Shown here piece after piece: positions 24,877-33,520 of a DNA stretch of 64,000 nucleotides; within the stretch, counting starts at the first letter, position 1; the number at the start of each line of letters is the position of its first letter. Under the pieces are notes generated by a model. That model was not told the origin of the DNA. It was given only the letters and a program-made list of their open reading frames with translations, and did no database searches. Position numbers and translations under genes: made by a program. The DNA is from Dyadobacter koreensis (GTDB lineage Bacteria > Bacteroidota > Bacteroidia > Cytophagales > Spirosomataceae), in assembly GCF_900108855.1 (NCBI RefSeq), contig NZ_FNXY01000004.1:248001-312000 (forward strand), read 5' to 3'.

Positions 24877-26961
24877 CTACTCAGTTATACCTTCCAAGGC
24901 GAACATAAAGGCATATTGTAAGGCAATCTCTTTCAGATATTCAAAACGACCTGACGCGCCACCGTGTCCGGCTTCCATATTCGTTTTTAAAAGAAGAACA
25001 TTCTGATCAGTCTTGTGTGTGCGAAGCCTGGCGACCCATTTCGCCGGCTCGAAATACTGAACCTGGCTATCGTGCAAGCCAGTCGTAACGAGCATATTGG
25101 GATAATCCTTTCTCTCAACATTATCATACGGCGAATACGATTTCATATATTCGTAAGAATCCTGGTTTTTAGGATTTCCCCACTCGTCAAACTCATTCGT
25201 CGTCAATGGAATATTTTCGTCTAGCATTGTTGTTACAACATCTACAAAAGGAACATCTGCTAAAACTCCGCGCCATAAGTCGGGACGTAAATTTGTGATA
25301 GCTCCCATAAGCAGCCCTCCCGCACTTCCGCCTTCTGCAAACAGATGCTGAGGTGTCGTATATTTTTCAGCAATCAAAAATTCAGCACAGCTGATAAAAT
25401 CAGTGAAGGTATTTTTCTTCTTGAACAATTTCCCGTCTTCATACCACTGACGGCCCATTTCCTGTCCACCGCGAACATGGGCGATTGCAAAAATAAATCC
25501 ACGATCCAGCAGGCTGAGGCGGTTTGTACTAAAACCTGCATCCATACTGTTTCCATACGATCCGTAAGCATACAACAACAAAGGAGCATTTCCGTCCAAG
25601 GAAATTCCCTTTTTATAAACCAGCGAAATCGGGATCTTTAAATCGTCGTGAGAAGTTGCATACAACCTTTCAGTCAAATACAGCTCCGGATTGTATCCAC
25701 CGACAACCTCCTGTCTTTTCAACAACGCTTTCTCTTTCGAAATCATATGATAGTCATACGTAGAACCCGGCGTAGTCAGCGAGGTATAATAGTAGCGCAG
25801 CGTCTCACTGGTATATTCCGGATTTGAGCCAATGTAGGCGGCATATGCAGGCTCACCAAAATCTACATAATATTCTGTGTTTGCTTCAATACTACGTATG
25901 CGCAATTGCAGCAATCCATTTTTCCTTTCAGTTACAACAAGATACTTTTCAAACACTTCGATACCTTCGATTAAAACATCGGCACTCGCAGGTATCACTT
26001 CCTTCCAGTTTTCAGCCCCGGTTTTTTCAAGCGGCGTTTCCATCAGTTTGAAGTTAAGTGCATCCTGATTTGTAACGATTAAAAACTTATCATTCTGGTG
26101 ATCGACGTCATAAATAACATCTTTTATCCGGGGTTGGAAAACTTCAAAATTGCCCTCAGGAAAATCGGCATTCAAAATAAAATATTCAGATGAAACTGTC
26201 GCCGAAGAAGCAATCATGATATACTTCCCTGATTTGGTTTTTCCTACTCCGATATAGTTGCTGTTATCTTGCTCCTTATATACAACGGTATCATTTTCAG
26301 ACGATTGCCCAAGCGTATGCCGCTTAATCTCTTCACTTAGCAGTGTTTTAGGATTTGTCGCAGTATAGAAAAGCGTACGGTTGTCATTTCCCCAAACAGA
26401 GCCTCCGCTCGTTGGAAAGATCGAATCAGGAAATATTTCCCCCGTTTCTAAATTTTTAATGTAGATCGTGTATTGTCTTCTGGAAACAGTATCTACACCA
26501 TATGCAAGCAATTTATTATCGGGGCTGATATTGAAACCCGTTGCAGAATAATATGGATAATCTTTTGCGAGCGCATCGACATCTAAAAGAATCTCTTCGT
26601 CGGAATCCAGGCTTCCTTTCTTTCTGCAATATTTATAATACTGCTGTCCCTCCTCGCTTCTGGTATAATAAAAATATCCATTTTTGAACACTGGAACCGA
26701 CTCGTCTTTTTCCTTAATTCGACCCTTCATTTCAGCAAACAAATCAACTTGAAACTGGCTTGTGCCTTCCATCATCTTTTGGGTATAGGCGTTTTCCTCA
26801 TTGAGATATTCAACGACTTTTTCACGATCAGGACCCTCGCTAAAAAAATCTGCCATCCAGTAATATTCGTCGATACGCACGTCACCATGCATTCCGGTAT
26901 CGTAAGGTTTTTGCACTGCCACAGGAGACTTCGCGACAGGCCAGTTGTATGTTTTACTCAC
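24877..26961 (-). CDS. ptrB: S9 family serine peptidase, oligopeptidase B (protease II)
   Basis: 694 residues, the size of oligopeptidase B. An N-terminal seven-bladed propeller (to about residue 420) is followed by an alpha/beta-hydrolase domain. The nucleophile motif GGSAGG places Ser546, GLHD gives Asp631 and EAGHGG gives His666, a complete triad. GGQEMGRQWYEDGK and NTFTDFISCAEFLI are typical of the oligopeptidase B branch (S9A). It cleaves short peptides after basic residues; the lack of a signal peptide points to the cytosol. Single leftward gene with its own terminator. Confidence 0.92.
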   Translation of the reverse strand: MSKTYNWPVAKSPVAVQKPYDTGMHGDVRIDEYYWMADFFSEGPDREKVVEYLNEENAYTQKMMEGTSQFQVDLFAEMKGRIKEKDESVPVFKNGYFYYTRSEEGQQYYKYCRKKGSLDSDEEILLDVDALAKDYPYYSATGFNISPDNKLLAYGVDTVSRRQYTIYIKNLETGEIFPDSIFPTSGGSVWGNDNRTLFYTATNPKTLLSEEIKRHTLGQSSENDTVVYKEQDNSNYIGVGKTKSGKYIMIASSATVSSEYFILNADFPEGNFEVFQPRIKDVIYDVDHQNDKFLIVTNQDALNFKLMETPLEKTGAENWKEVIPASADVLIEGIEVFEKYLVVTERKNGLLQLRIRSIEANTEYYVDFGEPAYAAYIGSNPEYTSETLRYYYTSLTTPGSTYDYHMISKEKALLKRQEVVGGYNPELYLTERLYATSHDDLKIPISLVYKKGISLDGNAPLLLYAYGSYGNSMDAGFSTNRLSLLDRGFIFAIAHVRGGQEMGRQWYEDGKLFKKKNTFTDFISCAEFLIAEKYTTPQHLFAEGGSAGGLLMGAITNLRPDLWRGVLADVPFVDVVTTMLDENIPLTTNEFDEWGNPKNQDSYEYMKSYSPYDNVERKDYPNMLVTTGLHDSQVQYFEPAKWVARLRTHKTDQNVLLLKTNMEAGHGGASGRFEYLKEIALQYAFMFALEGITE

Positions 26962-27049
26962 TGAAATAAAGTTTATATCAAAAATAGATAACGACGAAAA
27001 TGATTAAAAAAATTCGGGTTTTTTAATTTTTACTGCCCCGCCTGACAAG

Positions 27050-27086
27050 AAAACTGCCGGCTCCTGGAAGGAACCGGCAGTTTTTT
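27050..27086. terminator. Terminator after the collagen-like lipoprotein gene
   Basis: AAAACTGCCGG (27050-27060) and CCGGCAGTTTT (27074-27084) form an 11-bp stem. T-runs occur on both strands; the functional direction is presumably leftward. Confidence 0.8.
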
Positions 27087-27110
27087 AAAATTATTTGTTG
27101 GTTTCCAACA

Positions 27111-27656
27111 TTAATCTTTGATATTGAACAGGACCTTTGCTTCCTCGTAAGTCAGGCCTTCATAATTCATACGAATGGCTTGTCCACCCGGAACTACAAT
27201 ATAGCGGAACTGATAAGCCGTAGAAGGTTCTACCGTTGCAGCAATCGGTGTCGACCAGATTCTTAAAGTATTAATTTGGAGCGTGTAATCAATATATTCC
27301 TCTGTAAACTGAGATTTCAACGTCACCGGAAGCTGGCGGACATAGTTGTCAGACGTGTTCACTTTTGCGTAAACCAGAACAAGTCCTTTATCCAAAACAT
27401 CCTGTGTAATTCTTGGGGCCGCAATGTCGATATACGAACGTAAAAGGCTGTTGTATGTCGTTTTACTCCAAGTACCGGCTGCTGCCCAGCTAGAATAAAA
27501 TACATTTGCACTTCCTGCCGGCCCAGTCGGCCCTGCGGGTCCGGTTGCTCCTGGCGTCCCCTCTCCCGCAGGCCCCGCGGGACCTTCCGGACCTTTACAA
27601 CCCTGCATAAATACTAAACCGATTAACAAGATGGCTAGGGTAAATTGTTTTTTCAT
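27111..27656 (-). CDS. Collagen-like repeat lipoprotein
   Basis: 181 residues. The signal MKKQFTLAILLIGLVFMQGC ends in a lipobox, with the lipid cysteine at residue 20. It is followed directly by about ten Gly-X-Y triplets (GPEGPAGPAG, then GTPGATGPAGPTGPAGS) and a C-terminal beta-rich domain of about 130 residues (NVFYSSWAAAGTWSKTTYNSLLRSYIDIAAP, VYAKVNTSD). Short collagen stalks of this kind occur in many Bacteroidota surface lipoproteins of unknown function. The frame is open further upstream. ATG at 27656 is chosen because it starts the signal peptide; ATG at 27665 is also possible. Divergent from polA. Confidence 0.8.
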   Translation of the reverse strand: MKKQFTLAILLIGLVFMQGCKGPEGPAGPAGEGTPGATGPAGPTGPAGSANVFYSSWAAAGTWSKTTYNSLLRSYIDIAAPRITQDVLDKGLVLVYAKVNTSDNYVRQLPVTLKSQFTEEYIDYTLQINTLRIWSTPIAATVEPSTAYQFRYIVVPGGQAIRMNYEGLTYEEAKVLFNIKD

Positions 27657-27786
27657 TGCGTTCATTTCTCTTTTTACTGACGTTTTTCCATTGAAAAATA
27701 AGGCGAAGATGCTGATTTGAACGGTCATAAGCAAAAAATGACTTTGAATTAGGCAGAAGTTAGCCAGAAAATAAGCCGGGTTACAT

Positions 27787-27794
27787 TATCTTTG
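27787..27794 (+). promoter_or_regulatory. -7 promoter element of polA
   Basis: TATCTTTG is an exact TAnnTTTG match 23 bases before the polA ATG. No clear -33 TTTG was found at the expected distance. Confidence 0.5.
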
Positions 27795-27817
27795 GTTTTC
27801 GTTTACAAAAAAATCTT

Positions 27818-30694
27818 ATGGAGAAACCCACCCAAAAGCTATTTTTACTCGACGCCATGGCGTTGATTTACCGTGCTCATTTTGCTTTTATCAAAGCCCC
27901 CAGGATTACCTCGAAAGGGCTGAATACCAGTGCTGTATTTGGCTTCACAAACACACTTCTGGAAGTTTTACAAAAGGAAAAACCGACGCACATTGGTGTA
28001 GCTTTTGATACTTCCGCTCCCACATTCCGACATATTGAGTATCCGGCCTACAAGGCCCAGCGTGAAGCGCAGCCCGAGGACATCACTGTTGCGATTCCCT
28101 ATGTAAAAAAATTGCTTGAAGCCATGTGTATTCCCATCCTGATCATGGACGGTTTTGAGGCTGATGATATTATAGGAACGATCGCTAAGGAAGCTTCAAA
28201 AGCAGGGTTCGAGGTTTTCATGATGACACCGGATAAGGATTTTGGTCAGCTTGTTGAGGAGCACGTACATATATACAAACCCGCATTCATGGGTAAGGGT
28301 GCAGAGAAATTAGGGATTAATGAGGTACTAGACCGCTGGCAGATCAAACGTATTGATCAGGTAATTGATATGCTTGGTTTGATGGGAGATGCTGTCGATA
28401 ATATTCCGGGGATTCCGGGTGTTGGGGAAAAAACAGCACAAAAGCTTATCGCTGAATACGATACAATTGAAAACCTTATCCTTCACGCTGATGAAATCAA
28501 AGGAAAACTTGGTGAAAAAGTTCGGGAATTTTCCTCCCAGGCGATTCTGAGCAAGCAGCTGGCCACAATCGATATAAAAGTTCCGGTACCGTTTGACGCC
28601 GAAGATCTGACAATTTGCGGGGCAAACCGGGACAAGGTCAATGCTCTTTTTGATGAGCTTGAATTTAAAACACTTCGTCAAAGAATTTTAGGAAGTGATG
28701 CGCCTGCCACAACCCCAACGGCTCCGCAGCTTAAAGTTGTCGATAAAAAAGGCCAATACGACTTATTTGGCAACCCAGCTGCTGCCGAAATTGCCGTTCC
28801 TACCCAACAAGACCGGGATATTTCCAATTTCGAAGCGTCTGGTGAAGATGGGGAAGAATTAGAAATAACCAGCACTCCAAGGAAAACAATAGACAATACT
28901 TTTCACCGATATCACACCATTGATACGCCGGAGACCATGACTAGTCTTGCTCAATACCTGAGCTTGCAAACGGCTTTTTGTTTCGATACTGAAACCACCG
29001 CGCTGGAAACTATTGATGCGGATCTTGTCGGGCTTTCGTTTTCATACGTTCCAGGTGAAGCATTTTACGTCCCCATTCCTGCCGACAAAGGGCAGGCACA
29101 GGAAATTGTAGAATATTTCAGAGAAGTATTTGAAAATGAAGCCATTGAAAAGATAGCTCAGAATATCAAGTATGATATTCTTGTTCTTAAAAATTACGAT
29201 ATCGAAGTAAAAGGAAAACTTCATGATACAATGCTGGCCCATTATCTGCTCGAACCGGATAAGCGTCATGGTATGGACATTCTGGCCGAAACCTATCTGA
29301 ATTATGAACCCGTTTCGATTACTTCACTCATTGGTAAAAAAGGAATAAAACAGGGCAACATGCGCGATGTTTCTATTCCGGAGGCAACGCAGTATGCAGG
29401 GGAAGACGCAGATATCACATTGCAGCTTCACAAAATTTTCGCAAAAGAACTGCCAAAATACAATGCGCAAAAACTGTTTGAAAAAGTAGAAATGCCTCTG
29501 GTTCAGGTACTCGCTTCGATGGAAAACACAGGCGTAAGACTTGACTCCAACGCTCTGGCCGAAATGTCGCTGGTTTTGGAAAATGATTTGCGGAAAACAG
29601 AATCGGAGATTTTCGAGATTGCGGGACAATCTTTCAACATCGGCTCTCCGAAGCAGTTAGGCGAGGTACTTTTCGATAAAATGAAATTGATCGATAAGCC
29701 TAAAAAAACGAAAACAGGCCAGTACGCGACGGGAGAAGAGATATTGTCTGAATTAGAAGGTCAATTCGAAATTGCCCGCAAAATTCTTGATTATCGTGAA
29801 TTACAAAAGTTAAAATCAACTTATGTCGATGCCCTGCCTACACTGGTTAGTCCTCGGACGGGGCGTATACATACCTCTTATAACCAAGCAGTTGCAGCGA
29901 CAGGCCGTTTGAGTTCAACGAATCCGAACCTTCAAAATATTCCGATCCGTACGCCGCGCGGAAGAGAGATCAGAAAAGCATTTATCCCTGATAATGAGGA
30001 TTTTCAGATTTTGTCTGCAGATTACTCTCAAATAGAATTGCGCATCATGGCGGCCTTCAGCGAAGATGCAAGTATGATTGAAGCTTTTAACCAGGGGCGC
30101 GACATTCACGCTACGACCGCGAGTAAAGTTTTCAAAGTTGAACTTCCCGACGTTACTTCGGATATGCGTAGAAAAGCAAAAATGGTCAATTTTGGTATCA
30201 TTTATGGTATTTCCGCGTTTGGACTAGGACAACGTTTGTCCATCCCGCGTGGTGAAGCAAGCGAAATTATTAAGGCATATTTTGAAGAATTCCCTGCTGT
30301 AAAACGTTACATGGACAAAGTGGTTTTTGACGCCCGCGACCAGCATTACGTCGAAACGATCCTAGGACGCAGAAGATACCTGCCCGATATTAATTCAAGA
30401 AATCAGACCAATCGGGGTTTTGCAGAACGAAACGCAATTAATGCTCCCATTCAGGGCTCAGCCGCAGATATGATCAAGGTCGCGATGATTAACATCCACG
30501 ATTTTATCAAACAGGAAAAACTGCGCTCGCGAATGATCCTGCAAGTGCATGATGAACTGGTATTTGATGTGCATCGTGACGAAATAAGTCTGATCAAAGA
30601 AAAAGTAGACGAACTTATGCGTACTGCGATTCCATTGCAGGTTAAAATGGAAACGGGAATTGGTATCGGTGCAAACTGGCTTGAAGCGCATTAA
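27818..30694 (+). CDS. polA: DNA polymerase I
   Basis: 958 residues with all three domains. The 5'-3' exonuclease is at about 1-290 (LFLLDAMALIYRAHFA, MMTPDKDFGQLV, GLMGDAVDNIPGIPGVGEKTA). The 3'-5' exonuclease is at about 365-545, with its acidic residues present (FDTET, KYDILVL, YAGEDADITL), so proofreading appears intact. The polymerase has motif A ILSADYSQIELRIMA, motif B RRKAKMVNFGIIYG and motif C ILQVHDELVFDV. It fills gaps in repair and removes Okazaki primers. Single gene with a TAnnTTTG promoter and a strong terminator. Confidence 0.98.
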   Translation: MEKPTQKLFLLDAMALIYRAHFAFIKAPRITSKGLNTSAVFGFTNTLLEVLQKEKPTHIGVAFDTSAPTFRHIEYPAYKAQREAQPEDITVAIPYVKKLLEAMCIPILIMDGFEADDIIGTIAKEASKAGFEVFMMTPDKDFGQLVEEHVHIYKPAFMGKGAEKLGINEVLDRWQIKRIDQVIDMLGLMGDAVDNIPGIPGVGEKTAQKLIAEYDTIENLILHADEIKGKLGEKVREFSSQAILSKQLATIDIKVPVPFDAEDLTICGANRDKVNALFDELEFKTLRQRILGSDAPATTPTAPQLKVVDKKGQYDLFGNPAAAEIAVPTQQDRDISNFEASGEDGEELEITSTPRKTIDNTFHRYHTIDTPETMTSLAQYLSLQTAFCFDTETTALETIDADLVGLSFSYVPGEAFYVPIPADKGQAQEIVEYFREVFENEAIEKIAQNIKYDILVLKNYDIEVKGKLHDTMLAHYLLEPDKRHGMDILAETYLNYEPVSITSLIGKKGIKQGNMRDVSIPEATQYAGEDADITLQLHKIFAKELPKYNAQKLFEKVEMPLVQVLASMENTGVRLDSNALAEMSLVLENDLRKTESEIFEIAGQSFNIGSPKQLGEVLFDKMKLIDKPKKTKTGQYATGEEILSELEGQFEIARKILDYRELQKLKSTYVDALPTLVSPRTGRIHTSYNQAVAATGRLSSTNPNLQNIPIRTPRGREIRKAFIPDNEDFQILSADYSQIELRIMAAFSEDASMIEAFNQGRDIHATTASKVFKVELPDVTSDMRRKAKMVNFGIIYGISAFGLGQRLSIPRGEASEIIKAYFEEFPAVKRYMDKVVFDARDQHYVETILGRRRYLPDINSRNQTNRGFAERNAINAPIQGSAADMIKVAMINIHDFIKQEKLRSRMILQVHDELVFDVHRDEISLIKEKVDELMRTAIPLQVKMETGIGIGANWLEAH

Positions 30695-30719
30695 CAGGAA
30701 AAAAGAATACAAACCAATG

Positions 30720-30750
30720 AAATGTCCGGCCAGTTTGCCGGACATTTTTT
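30720..30750 (+). terminator. Rho-independent terminator after polA
   Basis: AAATGTCCGGC (30720-30730) and GCCGGACATTT (30737-30747) form a perfect 11-bp stem with a 6-base loop and a T-run to 30750. Confidence 0.92.
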
Positions 30751-30790
30751 GTAACAATAAGAAGGGTTCAGGAAAAGAGCCAGCTGTTTC

Positions 30791-31984
30791 TTACCAGATC
30801 AAATTTTCCGCATATTTGTAGGCGCTACCGGTATTCAGCAACAAGATGGTATCATCCGGGCTGATCCATTTATTCGCAATTGCCTTTCTCATCGCAGGCA
30901 ACAGCGCACCTCCCTCTGGTGCTACGAACAAACCTTCTTTTCTGGCGAGTATTTTGACACCATCAAGCAATTCCTCTTCCGAAACGGAAACGGCGAAACC
31001 CTTTGATTCCGAAAGGACTTCCAGAATTTGTTTTTCCGCGAAGGGAGACGGAACGGCAAGTCCGTTCGCCATAGAGGGTTTGGCGCGGTAAGCAGAGGCA
31101 TTCTCATGCTTACCTTCGAATGACCAAACCATAGGCTGGCAGTTCTCAGTCTGAACTGCAATAAGCTTTGGGAATTTGCCGGTAATCCATCCGGCCGATT
31201 TCATTTCATGAAATGCTTTCCACAAACCAATTAGGCCAGTACCTCCCCCGGTTGGGTAGAAAATAACATCGGGTAAGGTCCAGTTCATCTGCTCAGCGAT
31301 CTCAAAACCCATCGTTTTCTTTCCTTCCAGGCGATACGGTTCCTTCATCGTGGAAACATCAAAATATCCTTTTTCTGCCTTGATTTGGGCAACCAGTTTG
31401 CCGCAATCATTAATAAGACCGTCTACCAAAATTAGCTCAGCACCAAAATACCGGCACTCCTGCTTGAATATTTCTGGCGTATGGCGCGGCATGACGACAG
31501 TCACTTCAATATTTGCCTTTGCACAGTAGGCTGCGAGAGCTCCACCTGCATTTCCGGCTGTTGGAACAATACATTTTGTTATTCCTAATTCCTTCATTTT
31601 AGACACTGCAACAGCCTGTCCGCGTGCCTTAAAAGAGCCGGTTGGGTTTAGGGATTCGTCTTTTAATAATAATTTACTGGTACCGGTAAATTTTGCAAGA
31701 TTGTCAAGAGACAACAGAGGCGTCATTCCCTCTCCTAGCGTGATGACATTTGCAGGATCAAGGACGGGCAGAAATTCAAAATAACGCCACAAAGAAGCTG
31801 GGCGCTCTTTTAAAAGATTTTTATCAACGAAGTCGGAAAAATCATATTTTGCATAGAGCGGAGCTTTCCATCCTTCTTTTTCGTTATCGCAAAATGTCTG
31901 TATCTGTTTATGATCAAATTTTTCTTTACTGACTGCGCATTCAAGATGTGCTATATGGGAGTTTAAACTGACCGTGGTTTTCAT
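30791..31984 (-). CDS. thrC: Threonine synthase
   Basis: 397 residues, fold type II PLP enzyme converting O-phosphohomoserine to threonine. The PLP lysine is Lys119 in NPTGSFKARG, PTAGNAGGALAAYCAKA provides substrate and phosphate contacts, and PTGGGTGLIGLWKAF is the cofactor phosphate loop. The N-terminal region with two cysteines (HLECAVSK, TFCDNEK) is the short zinc-ribbon-like lead seen in archaeal/plant-like threonine synthases. Close paralogues annotated as pyridoxal-phosphate-dependent lyases exist, so the exact substrate carries some doubt. No other thr genes are nearby. Convergent with polA. Confidence 0.87.
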   Translation of the reverse strand: MKTTVSLNSHIAHLECAVSKEKFDHKQIQTFCDNEKEGWKAPLYAKYDFSDFVDKNLLKERPASLWRYFEFLPVLDPANVITLGEGMTPLLSLDNLAKFTGTSKLLLKDESLNPTGSFKARGQAVAVSKMKELGITKCIVPTAGNAGGALAAYCAKANIEVTVVMPRHTPEIFKQECRYFGAELILVDGLINDCGKLVAQIKAEKGYFDVSTMKEPYRLEGKKTMGFEIAEQMNWTLPDVIFYPTGGGTGLIGLWKAFHEMKSAGWITGKFPKLIAVQTENCQPMVWSFEGKHENASAYRAKPSMANGLAVPSPFAEKQILEVLSESKGFAVSVSEEELLDGVKILARKEGLFVAPEGGALLPAMRKAIANKWISPDDTILLLNTGSAYKYAENLIW

Positions 31985-32055
31985 GACTTCTGGCGTTACT
32001 TTTCTCCAAAAGTATGCTTTGAATCATATCAAAACCAATGCTTTTTTACTATACG

Positions 32056-32964
32056 CTATAACATTTCATTATGACCCTGTAAAGCGAAACGTACAAAAGC
32101 CTGGGCAAAAGGATCGCTTTCCGAACCATGGCGCTGGATGAAGAAAAATTGTCTCCGAATATTTAAATTATCAATAAAAACCTGTTTTAACGTCCCTGCG
32201 CTCAATTCCTTCTGAACAGACCGCAAAGGCAGAAAACCCAGGCAATTATCTACCAGAAGAAAGTTCTTCAAAGCTTCTGTCCCACCGAGGGAAATATTAT
32301 TCCGAAGATCTGAAAGTTTCATATGTACCTCTTCCAGTGCAGCTTTAACAGAATCCAGCGTACCGGAACCCCGCTCGCGTAAGGCCACAGGATAGTGTTT
32401 CAATTCTTCCAGCGAGATTGAATCCCGGTAACAAAGTTCGCTTTTTGGGGAACAAACAGCGACAACTTCGTCCGAAAGAAAGTATCGGTAACTGACTGCC
32501 GTTGTCTTGGTCTGACCTTCTATAATCCCGAGATCTATTTCATTGTTTCCCAGCGCTTTCAAAACATTTTCTGAATTGCGGTTAAGCAAGGTAATTCTGA
32601 CATTCGGGTGCCGTTGGCGGAAAGCTGACAAAATTTCAGGAATAATATAAAGTGCAACTGTTGTGCTGGCTCCCAGGCGGAGCTCTCCCTTGGCATTGTA
32701 CTCGTCCAGCTGGGTACTTAAAGCATAATCCAGCCTTATCTGAACTTCCTTTGCCTGTCGCAAATGATCGAGCAGCAAATTTCCCGGAACTGTCAGCTTA
32801 ACACTATTGCCTACCCGTTCAAATAAACTGGTACGATACAGTTCCTCCAATGCCTTGATATGTCTGCTTATAGCAGGTTGACTAAGATTTAAAACCTGAC
32901 TCGCCCGCGTAAAACTGAGGTGATTAGCCACTTCAAAAAAAACTTCGTGCCGGAAAGATATCAT
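32056..32964 (-). CDS. LysR family transcriptional regulator
   Basis: 302 residues. The winged HTH is at 1-60 (FRHEVFFEVANHLSFTRASQVLNLSQPAISRHIKALEELYRTSLFERVG), followed by a LysR substrate-binding domain (GELRLGASTTVALYIIPEILSAFRQRHPNVRITLLNRNS, NNEIDLGIIEG). This looks like the CysB/CbbR-like branch. The frame is open to 33039, but MISFRHEVFF at 32964 fits the family start. It is divergent from the cysteine-rich lipoprotein gene (124-bp gap), so it may control that gene and itself. LysR ligand unknown. Confidence 0.88.
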   Translation of the reverse strand: MISFRHEVFFEVANHLSFTRASQVLNLSQPAISRHIKALEELYRTSLFERVGNSVKLTVPGNLLLDHLRQAKEVQIRLDYALSTQLDEYNAKGELRLGASTTVALYIIPEILSAFRQRHPNVRITLLNRNSENVLKALGNNEIDLGIIEGQTKTTAVSYRYFLSDEVVAVCSPKSELCYRDSISLEELKHYPVALRERGSGTLDSVKAALEEVHMKLSDLRNNISLGGTEALKNFLLVDNCLGFLPLRSVQKELSAGTLKQVFIDNLNIRRQFFFIQRHGSESDPFAQAFVRFALQGHNEML

Positions 32965-33088
32965 AGGTGATGCAGATGAAACGTTCAAATATATTTCTTT
33001 TGGTTTATTATTCCTGAAACCCTGATGTTTTCCAACCAATTAAGATGGCAGACTGTCCTGTTTTTATTATGAATAAAAAACTGATGTT

Positions 33089-33472
33089 ATGAAAACGATT
33101 TTTCTTTTCCTGTCTCTGACTGTGTTGACCGCAGGGTGCGAATCTGAAAAAGATATATCTCCATCTGAAATCTGGTCGGCGGGCTGCGCGACTTTTGCCC
33201 CGTACGAAAAAGAATATCGTCTCTCCGGGATGTGTTGTAAGTATTTGGTCGTTCCCAAAATTAAAATCAAAAAAGATAATACATTTTCTGCCGCTGCAAA
33301 ACTCTACACCTACAACGGTTCCGGCTTTGAGGACTTTTCCGTAACGCTGAATGGAAGGTTATCAGAAGATAGAAAATCTTTGGACCTGAATTACAGAATC
33401 AATGGAACGACTGAATCATTTGCTTTAAAAGCAGGCGGCGCGACGGCCTCATGTTATTGCGGATGCGACTAA
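33089..33472 (+). CDS. Cysteine-rich small lipoprotein, copy 1 of a paralogous pair
   Basis: 127 residues. The signal peptide has a lipobox (LTAGC, lipid Cys17). Six further cysteines follow: Cys33 in AGCATF, the pair Cys49-Cys50 in GMCCKY, and a C-terminal CYCGC run (122, 124, 126). The protein at 38999-39400 shares all six, plus the pattern G.LS.D.K.L.L.Y.I.G before the C-terminal run, so the two are paralogues. Three disulfides or a metal site are possible. Function unknown. It lies 48 bases before the hybrid sensor gene, whose candidate promoter overlaps the end of this gene. Confidence 0.75.
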   Translation: MKTIFLFLSLTVLTAGCESEKDISPSEIWSAGCATFAPYEKEYRLSGMCCKYLVVPKIKIKKDNTFSAAAKLYTYNGSGFEDFSVTLNGRLSEDRKSLDLNYRINGTTESFALKAGGATASCYCGCD

Positions 33473-33487
33473 TTTATGATACTTTTG
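33454..33487 (+). promoter_or_regulatory. Candidate promoter of the hybrid two-component gene
   Basis: TTATTG (33454-33459) and TACTTTTG (33480-33487) fit the Bacteroidota -33 and -7 elements with a 20-base gap. They overlap the end of the lipoprotein gene and give a leader of about 27 bases to the TTG at 33521. Confidence 0.55.
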
Positions 33488-33520
33488 AACAATCTGTTGT
33501 TCTTCTAAATTATTAAAAAT

